Below are positions 1 to 13,700 of a stretch of 64,000 nucleotides of DNA, one piece after another. The notes under the pieces are model-generated. The model did no database searches. It saw only the letters and a program-made list of their open reading frames with translations, and was not told where the DNA came from. Where the stretch lies: assembly GCF_905475465.1 (NCBI RefSeq), contig NC_062242.1, positions 3,995,501 through 4,059,500 of the forward strand, read 5' to 3'. This DNA is from Pieris napi (taxonomy: Eukaryota > Arthropoda > Insecta > Lepidoptera > Pieridae). Within the stretch, counting starts at the first letter, position 1; each line of letters opens with the position of its first letter. The position numbers were made by a program, and so were the translations under genes.

Positions 1-1736
1 TTTTAAAGATTACTTTTGTTTTATAGCAAATGAAATTAATAGTCATCACTGTATTTAAATTGAATTACTTTCAGCTTTATGAGTATTCTCATTATAAAAA
101 AAATATTACATCATCTAGTTAAAGTAAACTTAGTGTGGGTTAGAATACGTTTGATAAAAAATATAATTTAAAGCATGTCTAAATGATAAAACTAAGATTT
201 ATCTTAATATGTGACGATTAGTATTACCAATTGTTTTATTCTAGAAACAAGAAAGGTTCTTAGTTTATATTTAATTGTCTTTTAAATGTTGTGTCAAGTG
301 CTAAGATGTCAGTAGGTATAGTTCTACCGGAAACTCATGGCAAATACGGAAATATAAATTTGTTGTTGGCAATACTGGGGAACTTGGATTTAATGATCTT
401 AATACTGTGTAGTTTTTATTTATGTTTTTAGTAAAAAATAAAAAGAACAAAAATGTTCAATATGGAATATAAGATACAGGTATCACTTATTTTACGTCAT
501 TAAATTTGAATAAGTAGACATCCCTACTCATCGGCAAACAAGACAGAGGGTGTAGGCCGAGAGAAAAAAGGCCGGCGTAAAAAACTCTAGATACTCTTTT
601 AAAATAGCAAATCATCAAACAACGCTTATTTTAAAACCAATATCGCAAATTAATAAGAAGTAGCCTGTCTAGCACTAGTCCCAGGCCCTTATATCAACTA
701 GATTATCGTTAACTTTTAAGTAAGCCTTTTTACACAGCTTTTCTTTAATAAATTTATTTAATACGCAGAGATAAAAGAGCTTCTGGGATTTTATTAAAGA
801 AGAGTATCCCTTTTCCTAAAAAAAGGGTGCGTGTACTTATGTACGCGCGTAAGAATTTATACTTCTTTGGCATTATAGAAAAATAGTTTTTGATTGCATG
901 CAAATAATTAATTACAATTAAAAAATCAAAGACTGGAAAAGGAGTCATTATAGTCAATTAAGTTCAGTTTACATTTGAAAAATTAAATAAATAATTATTT
1001 ATTATTATTCTCTTACATTAAGAATAACATTAGAACATCTCTACCAAACACTAAGATGTATGTTGTAGCTTTGGCAGTATTGCACAATATAAAATTAATA
1101 AATTTCTTTGAAAAATCAACCTTAAATTACTTTACCTTCTAATTTATTATATTTCATTTCAATCATACAGATATGTAACTTAAAACCTCATTCAAAACTA
1201 GAAAACGATTCCAAGAACTTGTATCCACTTATGTATGTACTTTCCACTTGTATATCTTGTTCTTCATGAGACGATGAAGATGAAGAGGTGTTTATTATAG
1301 TATATATTAGTATTTTTAATAGGCACTCATAAATAAACTGGTATATTTTTTTAAATTATTTGACAAAAGTATATATTTTGTATCTGGCCAAAGTAGATAA
1401 AAAAATGTTCAGAGATATTTAAAACAGGTTATTGCTAGTTTGGTGCTGGATTAGTATGACAAACGTCCATTGTCGACATTTTATATCGATAAAAATAAGA
1501 ATATTGATTTCTCTTTCGATAGGCATTAACTATCGCAACTACAAGATATTGTGTTAGCCATAAACTCAAAAAAAACAAGATAATATTTTGAAATAATTAT
1601 AAACTTCTTAGTCTGTGTAATGTATATTATCTTTGTCTCGAGTCATGTTTAGTAATGGCTGTTTGACAGTTTTATTCATGCCATCAAATCGAACGATAAA
1701 CCAACTATCTTTTCCCTAACTATTATTTCATTTTAG
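1..1736. other. AT-rich non-coding stretch left of Mdm2
   Basis: Apart from the dispersed repeat at 820-948 I see no coding exon, RNA gene or recognisable transposon. The non-coding first exon and promoter of Mdm2 could lie here, but nothing decides it. Confidence 0.4.
820..948 (-). repeat. Dispersed repeat, inverted relative to a copy at 48031-48160
   Basis: About 125 bp here read, on the opposite strand, nearly identically at 48031-48160. Shared blocks include GACTCCTTTTCCAGTCTTTG, TTATTTGCATGCAATCAAAA, a run around ATGCCAAAGAAGTATA, and ACGCGCGTACATAAGTACAC. A 67-codon open frame on the minus strand covers it, but conservation is at DNA level and no domain is recognisable. I take it as a transposon-derived interspersed repeat of unknown class. 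Confidence 0.6.
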
Positions 1737-1790
1737 TGTTAACTAAGTTATAGTGAAGTAAAATTCTATTTTGAACATTGTTTTCATATA
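1737..1790 (+). other. Probable 5'UTR part of the first coding exon of Mdm2
   Basis: A pyrimidine-rich tract followed by ATTTCATTTTAG ends at 1736, a good splice acceptor. The 54 bases after it contain no ATG until 1791 and have an in-frame TAA at 1740-1742. This suggests that translation begins in this exon and that a non-coding first exon lies further left or off the window. Inference from splice signals only. Confidence 0.45.
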
Positions 1791-4700
1791 ATGAATATAA
1801 CAGCGTCCTACTCCTCAGGTATATATCTTATTTTTTAGTAATGTTATGATTAAAGCTTATGTGTGGAGCCTAAGTATTAATAGTAGTAGCTAAATATTTG
1901 CAATGTTGTGCTATAAAGTACAAATTAAAGTTAGCCGCATTTAATTAAAACTTGTCACCATCTAGAGATTGTATAAATTTAGAATGTCTGCCTAAAATTA
2001 TGTATTAGTGGTTATTATTGTTGTTATTCGTTTTGAAAGCTGGAACCTATATATATATCTGTGCGCGCAATTTATTAGGGCAATATTGTTTCGTTTAGTA
2101 AGTGAATATTTTGCTAAACTAAGCTACTTCTAATCGTTTATAAATAAGTAAATATCTTACGATACGAAAAACGGTTGTTTTCAGCAATAAAACGGCTATG
2201 ACATTTCTGTAGTGTCTTTATATATTGTATCTAGAAATTGTAAAATATGCACATGAACATGTAAGAGTTTTAGATATCTGTATAGGGTGACTTAATCTTG
2301 CATACCTTTAAACATTTGCCAGAATATGAAAATCCAAACATCCAAATAAAATGGTCTAAATGGATAACAGACCAAATATGGTTGTAACCGTGTATTTTTA
2401 AAATGATGTACTAGAATGCTCTGGGCATTTGACATAACTTTAATATATATTTTTAGAACCTTCATGGAGCAGGCGGTCTTCAACAGAAACAATCTTCAGC
2501 ATACAAGGAAAAGAAACAGGTATCATTTTTTTTTTTTTGTATTTCGTGTTTTTAGTTTAGGGGCTGGTATAGTAGAGTATCTTAACAACATATTTTCTTG
2601 TCTTAGTTTCTAAAAAAACATTTATATTTCTCTGGTTTTTACATAATCTTATTTATTTATAATTGCTTTAAATAAGATTGCATTATATATACTTTACTTG
2701 GATAAAATAGATAAGACATAAATATTAAACATTTTATTTTAATGTATAATACAATAACTTTACCAATCCACATATATATATGTATACCTTGACTTTGAAA
2801 TTGTTTTAAGTTCTTAATCAAGACATTATTTAAAAAAATAATATATACAAATTTTGTGATGTTATGTAACTGAATAAATACCTGTTATTCATAAAGTTAA
2901 AACTTTTAATGTAAGTGTAAACTGTAGGTGATATCTATACTCCAAAAGCATGACAGTTGATGGTATGCTAAGAATTTGACTGTAAATATACTTTTTTTTT
3001 TATTATTATTCTTAATATAGTATATGACACCCTATTCAATCATATGTACATAAGATTGTGAAATGAGAAATTTTTTCTCATTTAAAAAAAGTGTTATTCT
3101 TTACGTTGTATTTTTCACAAAACATATCTTAAATTTGTTGTCTCTATAAGCATCTGCATCCACAGTAAAAGCTGATGAATGTATACTATAACTATTATTT
3201 GTGTACTTTAAGCTGAAACTTAGTGGCTGCTACAATTTTATGCTTTTGCTTGCATTTTATTAACTACTTCCATTACTATACTATACTTATAATTTCTATA
3301 ATCTATGTTGATTTTCTATAAATTCTTTAACTTCTATGTATCCTAATATATTTATCTTTGTTCAAATGTTTCATTCTCGAATCGAATCAAAATCGAATTT
3401 CCTGGCTTGTCCATTCAGACTGCAGTGGGGTGTTCGCTAAAAAATAACTTAACATGCTGTATAAAGTCTAAGAGGAAAATGTACACAAAATTTGAAATGT
3501 GAGTCAGACAAACGGCGTGTCGTGACTTGTCCAATATTGTAAAAGCGCAGTGTTGTGGCAGTGGCAAAGTTTCGTTTATGCACAGGTCTTTACATGCCCG
3601 TACTGCGTATTGCGTAGCAATAAGACTAATTTGAATGACGAATACTGAATAGTCTTGTTAAGTGCGAGTCGTTGTCGTTTTTATTATTGACAAATGTTTA
3701 TCAGACTTAGGGTCTGTTTCACAATGTACGGATAAGTTCCAAATTAGCTATTTATTACTTATTGGTAGGATAAACACTAATGTTGCGTTTCACGACTGTC
3801 AGATAGCGCTATTCGTCACATAAAGTCCATCAAAAGTTATGAGTCCGATGAAGTGTCAAATAGCACAATTTATCTTCCAAATAATTTATGTGTTGCATAG
3901 CTATTTGGTACTTTATCCATACATTGTGAAACAGACCCTTAGTGAAAACCCGATACTAGGCTTTCCAACCGTTCTTTAATTTACAGTCATGTTTTTTGCA
4001 TATTATTGAAAAGATATATATACTTAAAAAATACTAATTAGACTCAACCAATTGTCATTTGTGTATACTATGTTTTTAAAAGGGAGCTAATTATTATCAT
4101 TAGTTTTTTAAATTGTGAAGTTATTATTTCTTTGTAATATTAAATTTTTTGGATATTTTTATAGATTACTATATCTTATCATCAACGAAAACGAAAGTTG
4201 GCAATTCTATCCGTAACCTCAACCAAGCGTAATATAGGGAAATTGGTATTTGTTCAATAAATTGAATATGAGATATATTTATCGTGGTAATATAATAAGA
4301 ACTTGCGTAAAGTACCTAGATAGCTAATCGAATAACACTGGCAAGCAATACAAGCGTTTTTTTATTTAATCAAGTTTAATATGTTTTTTCGTGAACAGGT
4401 TTTGGTAATAAACAATAAGACAATTACAACACTGGTTAAAGGCCGATTCACATGTATCAGTGAAGCCACAGTACCGGCACAGTGCGAAATTTTATTTACC
4501 GACGTCCGGAATGTTTGGTATTTGTTTGTTTACAGTATATGTACCTACCTGGAACAAACTGGACATCTGAGATTCATACCGGTTATGAAGTACTTTAATC
4601 ACTCTAGAAGGATTTTTTTATATAATTTCCAGGCATAACGATTCAATTGAGGTCTTTTCCATTCTGCAAGTGTTAAAAAAACTAATAAATTGTATAATAT

Positions 4701-7700
4701 ATAGAATAATTTTGATACACCTGTGAGCAATATTTAACATGAATTGACCTAAGACGGGGCAAGTTAGAATCGAGACAAGGGTTTTAAATTATATTTATTT
4801 TAAGTGCCGAAATTAAAAAAGTAAACGTATTATAAGCCATGTATAGTTATTAAATATTATTTTGAGACTTGTATGTTTATAAATAAGAACGTAGAATTTT
4901 CTGCCCGCCGATGTTTAGATAATGTTGTCATTTCGGTAATAGACCACAAGCCCATGAACAAAAAATACCTGTGAAATGACCCAACCTGAATTACGCTTAG
5001 AAGGCTGTTACTATATCTGAAAATAGCTCTGAGCACTATGCCGTCATTTCTGAGCGGTACATGTGAGTACGTGAGTGAATGGACTTTCTCATGTACAATG
5101 GGGGAATTTCGACTAATTATTAATGTACGGCTTTGTTATAAGTGTATAGATGATTAAAAATAAATGTCGAAAAACCTAGTGCCGTACAAAAGTGATGGTG
5201 CCGGAAGTCGGTGCAAATTTTTAATTTGACGACAGTTGCAGGAGCAATATAGGTCATTTATTACTGTACGGCATTTGTGTCATTCCTTTTGGACACATAT
5301 ACAGATACTTTACCCGTAAACGCCGTACATATTTCCAGCGGAGCGGTCGAAAGCCAAGGGTCGGAACCCTACCCCTACACCCATATACCCTAAGGTCATT
5401 GTAAAATGTACGGCAACATGTTCAAAATATTATTTAACACGGACAATTATGTTTTATAATTATGCCGTCCAAATATTATAGTTAATATTTGTGTAATTAA
5501 ATATTTATCGAAATTTCAGGATTTACCAAGTTCTTACTGCTGTAAGATCAGAGAATAATGTACGGCAACTTGTTTTTTTACATAATGTTACTAAATATTA
5601 CCGTTGTACATTATAGCCGTTCATTATAAATGGTAACAAATAAAAATATTATGATAAAAAATATATGAAATTTCCGAAATTTAGATGACTTTTCAAATGC
5701 TCCTAGAGTAATATGGGGAGTAATATTTTCAAAGATTATTGTTATTTTATATGTAACAAATATAAATAAACAAAAAAAACCAGATGCCGTACATTTTACT
5801 CATTATTCTTTACAGCTGATAAAAACTTCGACGACGTTTGAGGTGTCCCTTAAGGTCATTAATAACTGTACATATCTGAGTATACTACCATAAGGCTGTA
5901 AAGTATATTTACAGCCTTATCGTACCAGCAGAGAGAGGTCAAGAAAAAATATTTTTAACAAAAATATATATAATACAGGGCGTCCCAAAGTTATGAGACA
6001 TGAAGGGAAAGTACCTTAAATATCGCAGATAGGGTATTTTACTAAAAGAAGACTTTATGGTATTTATAAAAGTTAGTAATTCTGCATTCAAAGATTTTTT
6101 AAAAACTACTTGCCTCGTCTGGAAATCGAACCGGCTTAAATTAAAAAAAATACACCCCTACTTTTATGATGCCAATCGAAAGAATGGCCAAAACCTCATA
6201 ACTTTTCTAAAGTAACAGACTCGTAGGGGATTTTTTTAGGCCGAATACGATAGATAATGTTTTTAATTTGATTAAAAAGATATATTCACGCTGTTCCTTT
6301 CTTTTAAAATACTATGTTACTTAAGAAGAGTTATTAGTTTTTGGCCATTCTTTCGATTGGCATCATAAAAGTAGGGGTGTTTTTTTTTACATTTAAGTCA
6401 GTTCGATTCCCAGACGAGGCAAGTAATTTTTAAAAAATCTTTGAATGCAGAATTAATAACTTTTAAAAATAACATAAAGTCTTCTTTTAGTGAAATACCC
6501 TATCTACGATATTTAAGGTACTTTCCCTTCATTTCCCATAACTTTGGGACGCCCTGTATTGGTAGGCGGTGGTAGCGGACTATCGAAAGTGTATGGCATT
6601 TATCTTTTATTGAAGATTGTCTAAAGTATTAATAACCTGTGTTATTGCCGTACAGATAAAAGTCACCGGAAAATGACTCTTTTCTGAGAAAAGTAATTTA
6701 CCCCATACACCTATGTGTTCCACAAAAAATGTACGGCATGCTGGAAAATGTTATCTATTTGTGAAGTACTCTCAAGATCATTTAATTTTATGTTGATTCA
6801 TATCATCATCACCTATATGCTAATCAGACATATGTTGCGACCCTTGGCTTTCGACCGGTCCGCTGGGAATATGTACGGCGTTTACGGGTAAAGTATCTGT
6901 ATATGTGTCCAAAAGGAATCACACAAATGCCGTACAGTAATAAATGACCTATATTGCTTCTGCAACTGTCGTCGAATTAAAAATTTGCACCGACTTCCGG
7001 CACCATCACTTTTGTACGGCACTAGGTTTTTCGACATTTATTTTTAATCATCTATACACTTATAACAAAGCCGTACATTAATAATTAGTCGAAATTCCCC
7101 CATTGTACCTGAGAAAGTCCATTCACTCACGTACTCACATGTACCGCTCAGAAATGACGGCATAGTGCTCAGAGCTATTTTCAGATATAGTAACAGCCTT
7201 CTAAGCGTAATTCAGGTTGGGTCATTTCACAGGTATTTTTTGTTCATGGGCTTGTGGTCTATAAGATGATGTTGTCATTTCCCAATTTAAAGTTCAACAA
7301 CACTAATATCTGGTAATGTTGTCAGATGTCGAGGATATCATGCCGCAGCCTCCTCGGCGCACTGGATCGAGGACTTCGATACAATATTTTAATCTTAACT
7401 ATCCTGGTGTATCTAGCGAGATATAAAGTTGTTTTATGTTGCTGATTTTCTTATATTAATCATAACTCATGAAAGATGAAACAAAGATTTAATAGAGTAT
7501 CTCCTATGCAATGACAGGTACTGCTGATATCTGAGCTTGAAGTTGTATAGTAATTCCGAAGTGATCATGTTAAGATATAATATCAAGATCACTTTGACGA
7601 TCCTACACAACTAAAAATAGTCACAGTTCTGATTATTAGTTAATTATTTATGTGCCAATATCTACGTCGATAATTTATTCATGATTTATACGATAATGAC

Positions 7701-10700
7701 AGCTTCATAGTTAGATAATTTAATTTATTTGTAAACATTAACGATGTTTAACACATACTCTAAGCATACCATCGCTGCCAATGAAATTTTCAAGAATATG
7801 TCAGATAAAGATAAAGTAATAGTAGACGTTCTAGGTCTCATTTATAAACCTACTATTGATGTAAAATAAACATTGTTTGGTTGTCTAGAACTATTTTGAA
7901 TCTTATAGTGCGATTATAAGTAAGACCAAATAGGTATAAAATAAACTTTGTTGAAATGCTCATTATACAATATTATTAATTAGGTACCTGAATAAATTAG
8001 CAAGTGGACTAGACAATTCTCAGAATGGGAAATTTGGAAAAGGTCTTGGCGAAGGCCGATGCCTAGATATACGAAATACTGTGGAAAGCTGACAGAATAT
8101 AATGTAAATATTTATAGAACAGAAAGATAATAGAAATGGTTATAAGAATACTGAAATGTCAAATCGAAAATGTATAAATGATAAATATTTAAAATAGCAT
8201 GTAAATTGAGAGAAATTATTATTAATAATTTCTCTCGGTTTTAGATACAAAATATTAGTTTTTATGCATAATCTTTAATATTATCATAATTAATAGGTGT
8301 GTGTTATGTTCGGTATGGTATGACTAATTGAGCATGAGTTGAGTTTTGATTTTGTCTGTTTAAATTAAATTTTAGTTTTTAACATAGGTTCGTAAGTGTA
8401 TGTTAGGACAGACAGTGTAAACTCTTTATAACGAATTTCAAGGTTACGTTATAAAGAGTTTACCCTGTATTTTGTATGTATGTGTGACATGTTTTGTATT
8501 TGAGATTTTATGTAAAACATTGGCAATAAAAAAAATAAAAAAATGGAAAACAATAAAAATCTATAAAAGGATTTTAAATTGACATTAAAAAAATATTACA
8601 GTGGAATATAATAAAAAAATATATTAAAGATTTTTAAACGTCTGATCGTTTAAAGACAATAACAAACAATATTAATAAATCCATAAAAAAAAACAAAAGA
8701 CAAACATAAAAAAGACGACGCTAATGGGTAATGGCGACATGGACATCGGACGTCTCTTCGTGATTCTGCGAGCGCCATAGACAATGGAACTCTTGTGTGT
8801 GATAGACAATATCTTTAGTGTGTATGCTATTTGTAGATTTTGTCCGCGACACGAGCGACACAGACTTCGTCAGCGAGGTCGAATATGAACCCATCACGGA
8901 CACGGAGGACGACGGACTGAACTCTAGAAACTCTTCTTGCCAGAGTGACGTAAGTAGTCTAGTAATTCTTTTATAAGAGAGCGTTCGAGTATTACGTCAC
9001 GCAATTTTTGGAGATACATATTTACCCCCTCATGTAGCGTGCCGTAACGTTTTTCTGTATAACCCAATAGTAAAACGTTTCGTGACCACCAAAGTGACTC
9101 TTTATACCTAAAAGTTACAATTACGTGGTGTAAAGTACTGGAAAGTCGAAAATAATATTAACAATAACGCGTAATTCAATCCCCGCCCCGCATCGTAACG
9201 TTTTACGAAAGGACCCCCCCCATAATTCGTTATGTAATACTTGAACGCTCCCTAACATGAAACTTTAATAATAGAAGCTATTATGTGTGACCCAATGGTC
9301 ACGTTACACAAACGTTACGTTAACATTAACGTTACGTTATGCATTAGATGGCAATCCATCTAATGCATAACGTAACTTTAAATCTGTGATTCCTTATGTA
9401 CATAAACTCTGGGAATTCACGTTGTCGTGAAAAAAAGTTAGTTCACTGGTTGTTAGCGGGTTTCGAAAAGAATTTCCCTAGTAAAGAACAAAATATGTAG
9501 TTAGAACTTCTCAGAAAAGGTGCAAAAAATTCAAATAGTAAAAGTAAAAAAAAATAGATTTTTAGAGCAAAGTTTTCAAGGTGCTACGATTCTCATGCAA
9601 CAAATGATCCCTCGAATCCGTTTCTAAAATATATTCAATAGAAAGGTCAGTGACCGTAACTGCAGCGAATATTTACACTTAGGACAAAAAAATCTTGTAT
9701 GAACTTGTTTAATTCTTTATCAATATAAATACGAATGTCACGATTAAAAATGATTCATTTGATTTCGGATTTTTAAAAGGAAACCATGTCTCTACTACGT
9801 GCCTTGATGTTTAGTGTTTATCAGTTTACAAGCGTATAGTTTTTTTTATTATTGCTTAAATATTATATATAGTATAAGATCCCGATATACAACAACCTTC
9901 ACCGAGATGCTTATTTAATGAAACGTGTTTTATATTTAATTTAATATGTCCATAAATATAAGCCATATGGGTTGCCTAGCAAATTTCAGTCCAGAGTATG
10001 TTTAATTAATATTTAAAAAAAAAAATTATTGTATAATTTGCATGTAGTAAATTTTTTTAATTTTTTTCAATCTATATTTTTAATCAGGGTAGTATTATAT
10101 ATGTATCACTATAACTTTCTTTTTTACTAAAGATGTATATATACTTTAGTGTCACATAAAAAATATACACATAAATAATTAATTGATTAAAAACAACCTA
10201 ACGTTTGCATATTCTATGGGCTTCATACTTTCGATTGGTATAGAATTTATCTAATAATCATACCGGTGAAATATTTAAAAAAATATTTTTTTTTAATATT
10301 AAAAAAAATACTCTGGACTGAAATTTGCTAGGCAACCCATATGGCTTATATTTATGGACATATTAAATTAAATATAAAACACGTTTCATTAAATAAGCAT
10401 CTCGGTGAAGGTCGTTGTATATCGGGATCTTAGACCAATATAAACTAAAAGTACTGAAAAACTAAGAACACAAAGTCGAAAAAGTTTTCCCTGAAAAGCG
10501 AATAACAAACTTGTTCAGATTGGTATTTTGCCACAGTGTCTTTAACATTAATGTATTGGATTTTCAAGTTATAAATACTGTTCAAGTACATTTTATAAGT
10601 TCGTCCGCCACTACCGTCACGAAGTCACAAAGCGAATTTGTTACTGCTATCTTGCTATAAGAAAATAGGTGATGTGAAAACTAATTTCATGTGGCAGTGA

Positions 10701-13700
10701 TATTTAACAGGGTTTTTACTAACTTCTGCGGTTAGCAAACGCAGGTTCTTAACTTAATAGCAAATGTTACTGTCGTATACGCGTGTACTTCCAATTAAAA
10801 AAAAGTCACAGAAATGCATCTTGCTTAATTGTAATAATTGTCTCCTAAAGGGATTGCAGACAATAAAATTGTAAATCCAAATCCTTATTATAATGTTATT
10901 TAATTAATTCCAGGATGACATCATAATGACCAAGGTGCTAGAGGTGTCAGTTGGTGACGATGGGGAATTGCAGTTGGCTGACTCTGAGCAGACGGTAACG
11001 GACGACAATGATTCGGAGATAGATCTACACGACTACTGGCTGTGTGTGCAGTGCAAGAGCGAAAACAATAACCCCCGGTATCGATACTGCGAGCAATGCT
11101 TTAAGGTGAGGAGGGTGATTTTAATCAACTATCGTCACTGTAGAATGATAACCTCGTATGTCAAAAAACCATTATTTTTTTATTCTCAGACTCTTATGTC
11201 ATTTAACTGATATAATCATGAAGTAAGGACTTATTTATGTTATTAATAAAGAAGTGAAGTACTTTTTACCATCCAAAACTATGGACAAAAAACATAATAA
11301 TAATATATTGACGAACATTGACGAAATGAAACATTTGAACAACAACAAACGCAATGGAATCGCTATTAGGAGTTATAGAATTCTAGATGATTAAAATAAT
11401 ATTAATATTAGTAATTAATTAACTTTGCTTTAATAAAAGATAGATCATCAAGACTAAATGGTATGTATTACCAATACCACTGTCACCAAACAGAAGTGAA
11501 CTTCCCCCAGCAGAGGTCATCTATACAGTTTAATTAGTTTAGACGTAATTATTTGAATTTATAGAAGGCTTTCAGGTCAAGTCTGTTTCAGGTCAACTGT
11601 CGTTAGTATAAAATGACAGTTGACACACTACCGATATTACAATTGTGGTAATAACAGTATTCTGCTTACTACGGCTCATGTCTTCGGTGTTAATAAATCT
11701 CAGTGAGAGAAGAAGCAAGTTTCATCAAAATGTAGTAACGTGTAGCGCTGCAACTCTAAATGAGTCTTGGCTACAGATTGCATTCATTTATTTGGTATTT
11801 TTATTTCATAGACAAGAAGGTGATCAGCTTTCTGTTTGACACATGCCATCGATTGCTAAAGTTTGAGACATGTTTCCTCACGATGTTTGCCTACACCGTA
11901 GGAGCAAGTGCTCATGCAAAATTCCATTGGAATCACGGCTTGCAAAGCCGTATGCCAAGAACTCAGGGTCGAGGGTGGCATGCTTAAGCCTAAAACTAAT
12001 CTGCACAGGACCAATGAATGTAATACAGTCTAAACTCTTTATAACGAATTTTAAGGGACCGATCATTTTTAATCGTTATAGAGATGTTTCGTTATAGGAA
12101 GAAGAATTAATGTATGGGTATAGGGTTACACGATATAAATTTACCAATTTTTTTTACGTTATACAGAGTTTATCGTTATAACGAATGACGTTATAAAGAG
12201 TGTACACTGCATTTGAAAACGAGAGCTCTTAACTCTGAAACTTCCAAAAGCGGTATCGACAGCGATCAGACCTCAATAATGTTTTGTTCCGCGTGATTCA
12301 AGGATTGCGAAAATTAAGAGAACTACTCACTATCGCTATTAGAAGTAACAGAGTAAGGGCGCAGGGATAGCATTTATACCCAAACCTTATTAGTAAAAAA
12401 ATACCATATTGAATGAATGTATTTATCTCTATTATATTATATTCATTTGAGTGTCACATAAAGTATATAATAATAATTTATATTTATTTAAGCTTAGAAT
12501 CTTGTATATCATAACAAAAACACTGGAAGTCAGAGGAAATACAGAGAGTGATATAACATAATCCTTAATAATGATATAATCCGTCTAGAATTTTGTTTAC
12601 CATTTTATGGCAGTGGCTAACAATATCTTGCTATATTTTCATAATATGGCTTTATGTATTAATACTACCCATTGATTGTAAAGCAATTACTATTTAAAAC
12701 TGTATTTCTTACGTCTTATTACCCGCACCGCTTATGACGAAGGTTACCGTAGTTAATTATTTAAACTTTTAAATTTGGCTGTAATTAACTAATATCAGGT
12801 AAGGATACAAACATGAATGTATGTATAGGTATGTTATCTAAAGCTCTGGCGGCTTCAAGACATTAATACTTTGTGCTTGTGTAGTGTCTGTGAATAAGCG
12901 CGAGACGTGATGCCAAACTGAAATACAATCACAAATACATCACGAAAAGACTGTCCGTCTCTCTCGCGCTCGGTCAAGCTTATGAGTATAAAAGAGACAG
13001 TTATTGTTTTTCTTTTGCTACTGTTTATGTTGATCTTTACTGTTTTATATTATTATTATTTTATACATGTTGATCTTTTTTCAAACATTACCAGGGCAAT
13101 CTCGTGAAATGGTGCACAATGTTTTTAATTATTTTAAGCATCTTAATAAAAACAGTTTAATGAAAAAATGTTATATTTAATTTACATCAGATGCGACTGG
13201 GGTTTCTCAATACTGAAAGAATAGTTAGTGAAGTAAAAGTGAAGTGTGTTGAGCTAGATGGAGCTAATGTCGAAAAATGAAAAATTATTTACACGAACTA
13301 CTCTTTCACGTTCTTGGTCTGGCTTAGAACTTTTGGATCCACCCTCGTATGCACCTAATATTTATATGTATTTGACACATTTTTATTTATTTACAACCCA
13401 CCCAACCTTACTAAAACCAGAGTGGACTAAAATGTATAGCATGGCAAAAAAATCATATTTGAAACATACTGTATGTGAAATTGCATTAGTGTGAGTACTG
13501 TGAACCCGCCAGCTTTCGATAACCGACCTATATAAGGTACAGGGTTTTTATATATAGGTGTATATTTTTTATTTTTGTAATATAGGATTGTTTCCTTTAA
13601 AAATATATGATTCATAATGAAATTTTTGACCATATATTTCTAGGTACGTAGAGATTTCTTCCCGCCGAGACCGAAGCGAAAAAACCGCCGTAAGAACCGC

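Noticed and set aside
4381..4638. 85-codon plus-strand frame
   Set aside because: No recognisable domain, no splice partner, and it lies inside the Mdm2 intron; probably chance.
7329..7395. GC-richer patch that could encode YHAAASSAHWIEDFDTIF or PQPPRRTGSRTSIQYF
   Set aside because: Sits immediately outside the foldback element, has no good splice signals in either frame, and does not fit the Mdm2 model.
7744..7869. 41-codon frame starting at ATG 7744 with a faint dehydrogenase-like VLGLIYKPTIDV
   Set aside because: Too short, isolated, no flanking exons; resemblance is weak and could be chance.
8721..8903. 60-codon minus-strand open frame
   Set aside because: It is the shadow of Mdm2 exon 3 (8837-8949) on the opposite strand; the plus-strand acidic Ser/Asp reading fits the family.
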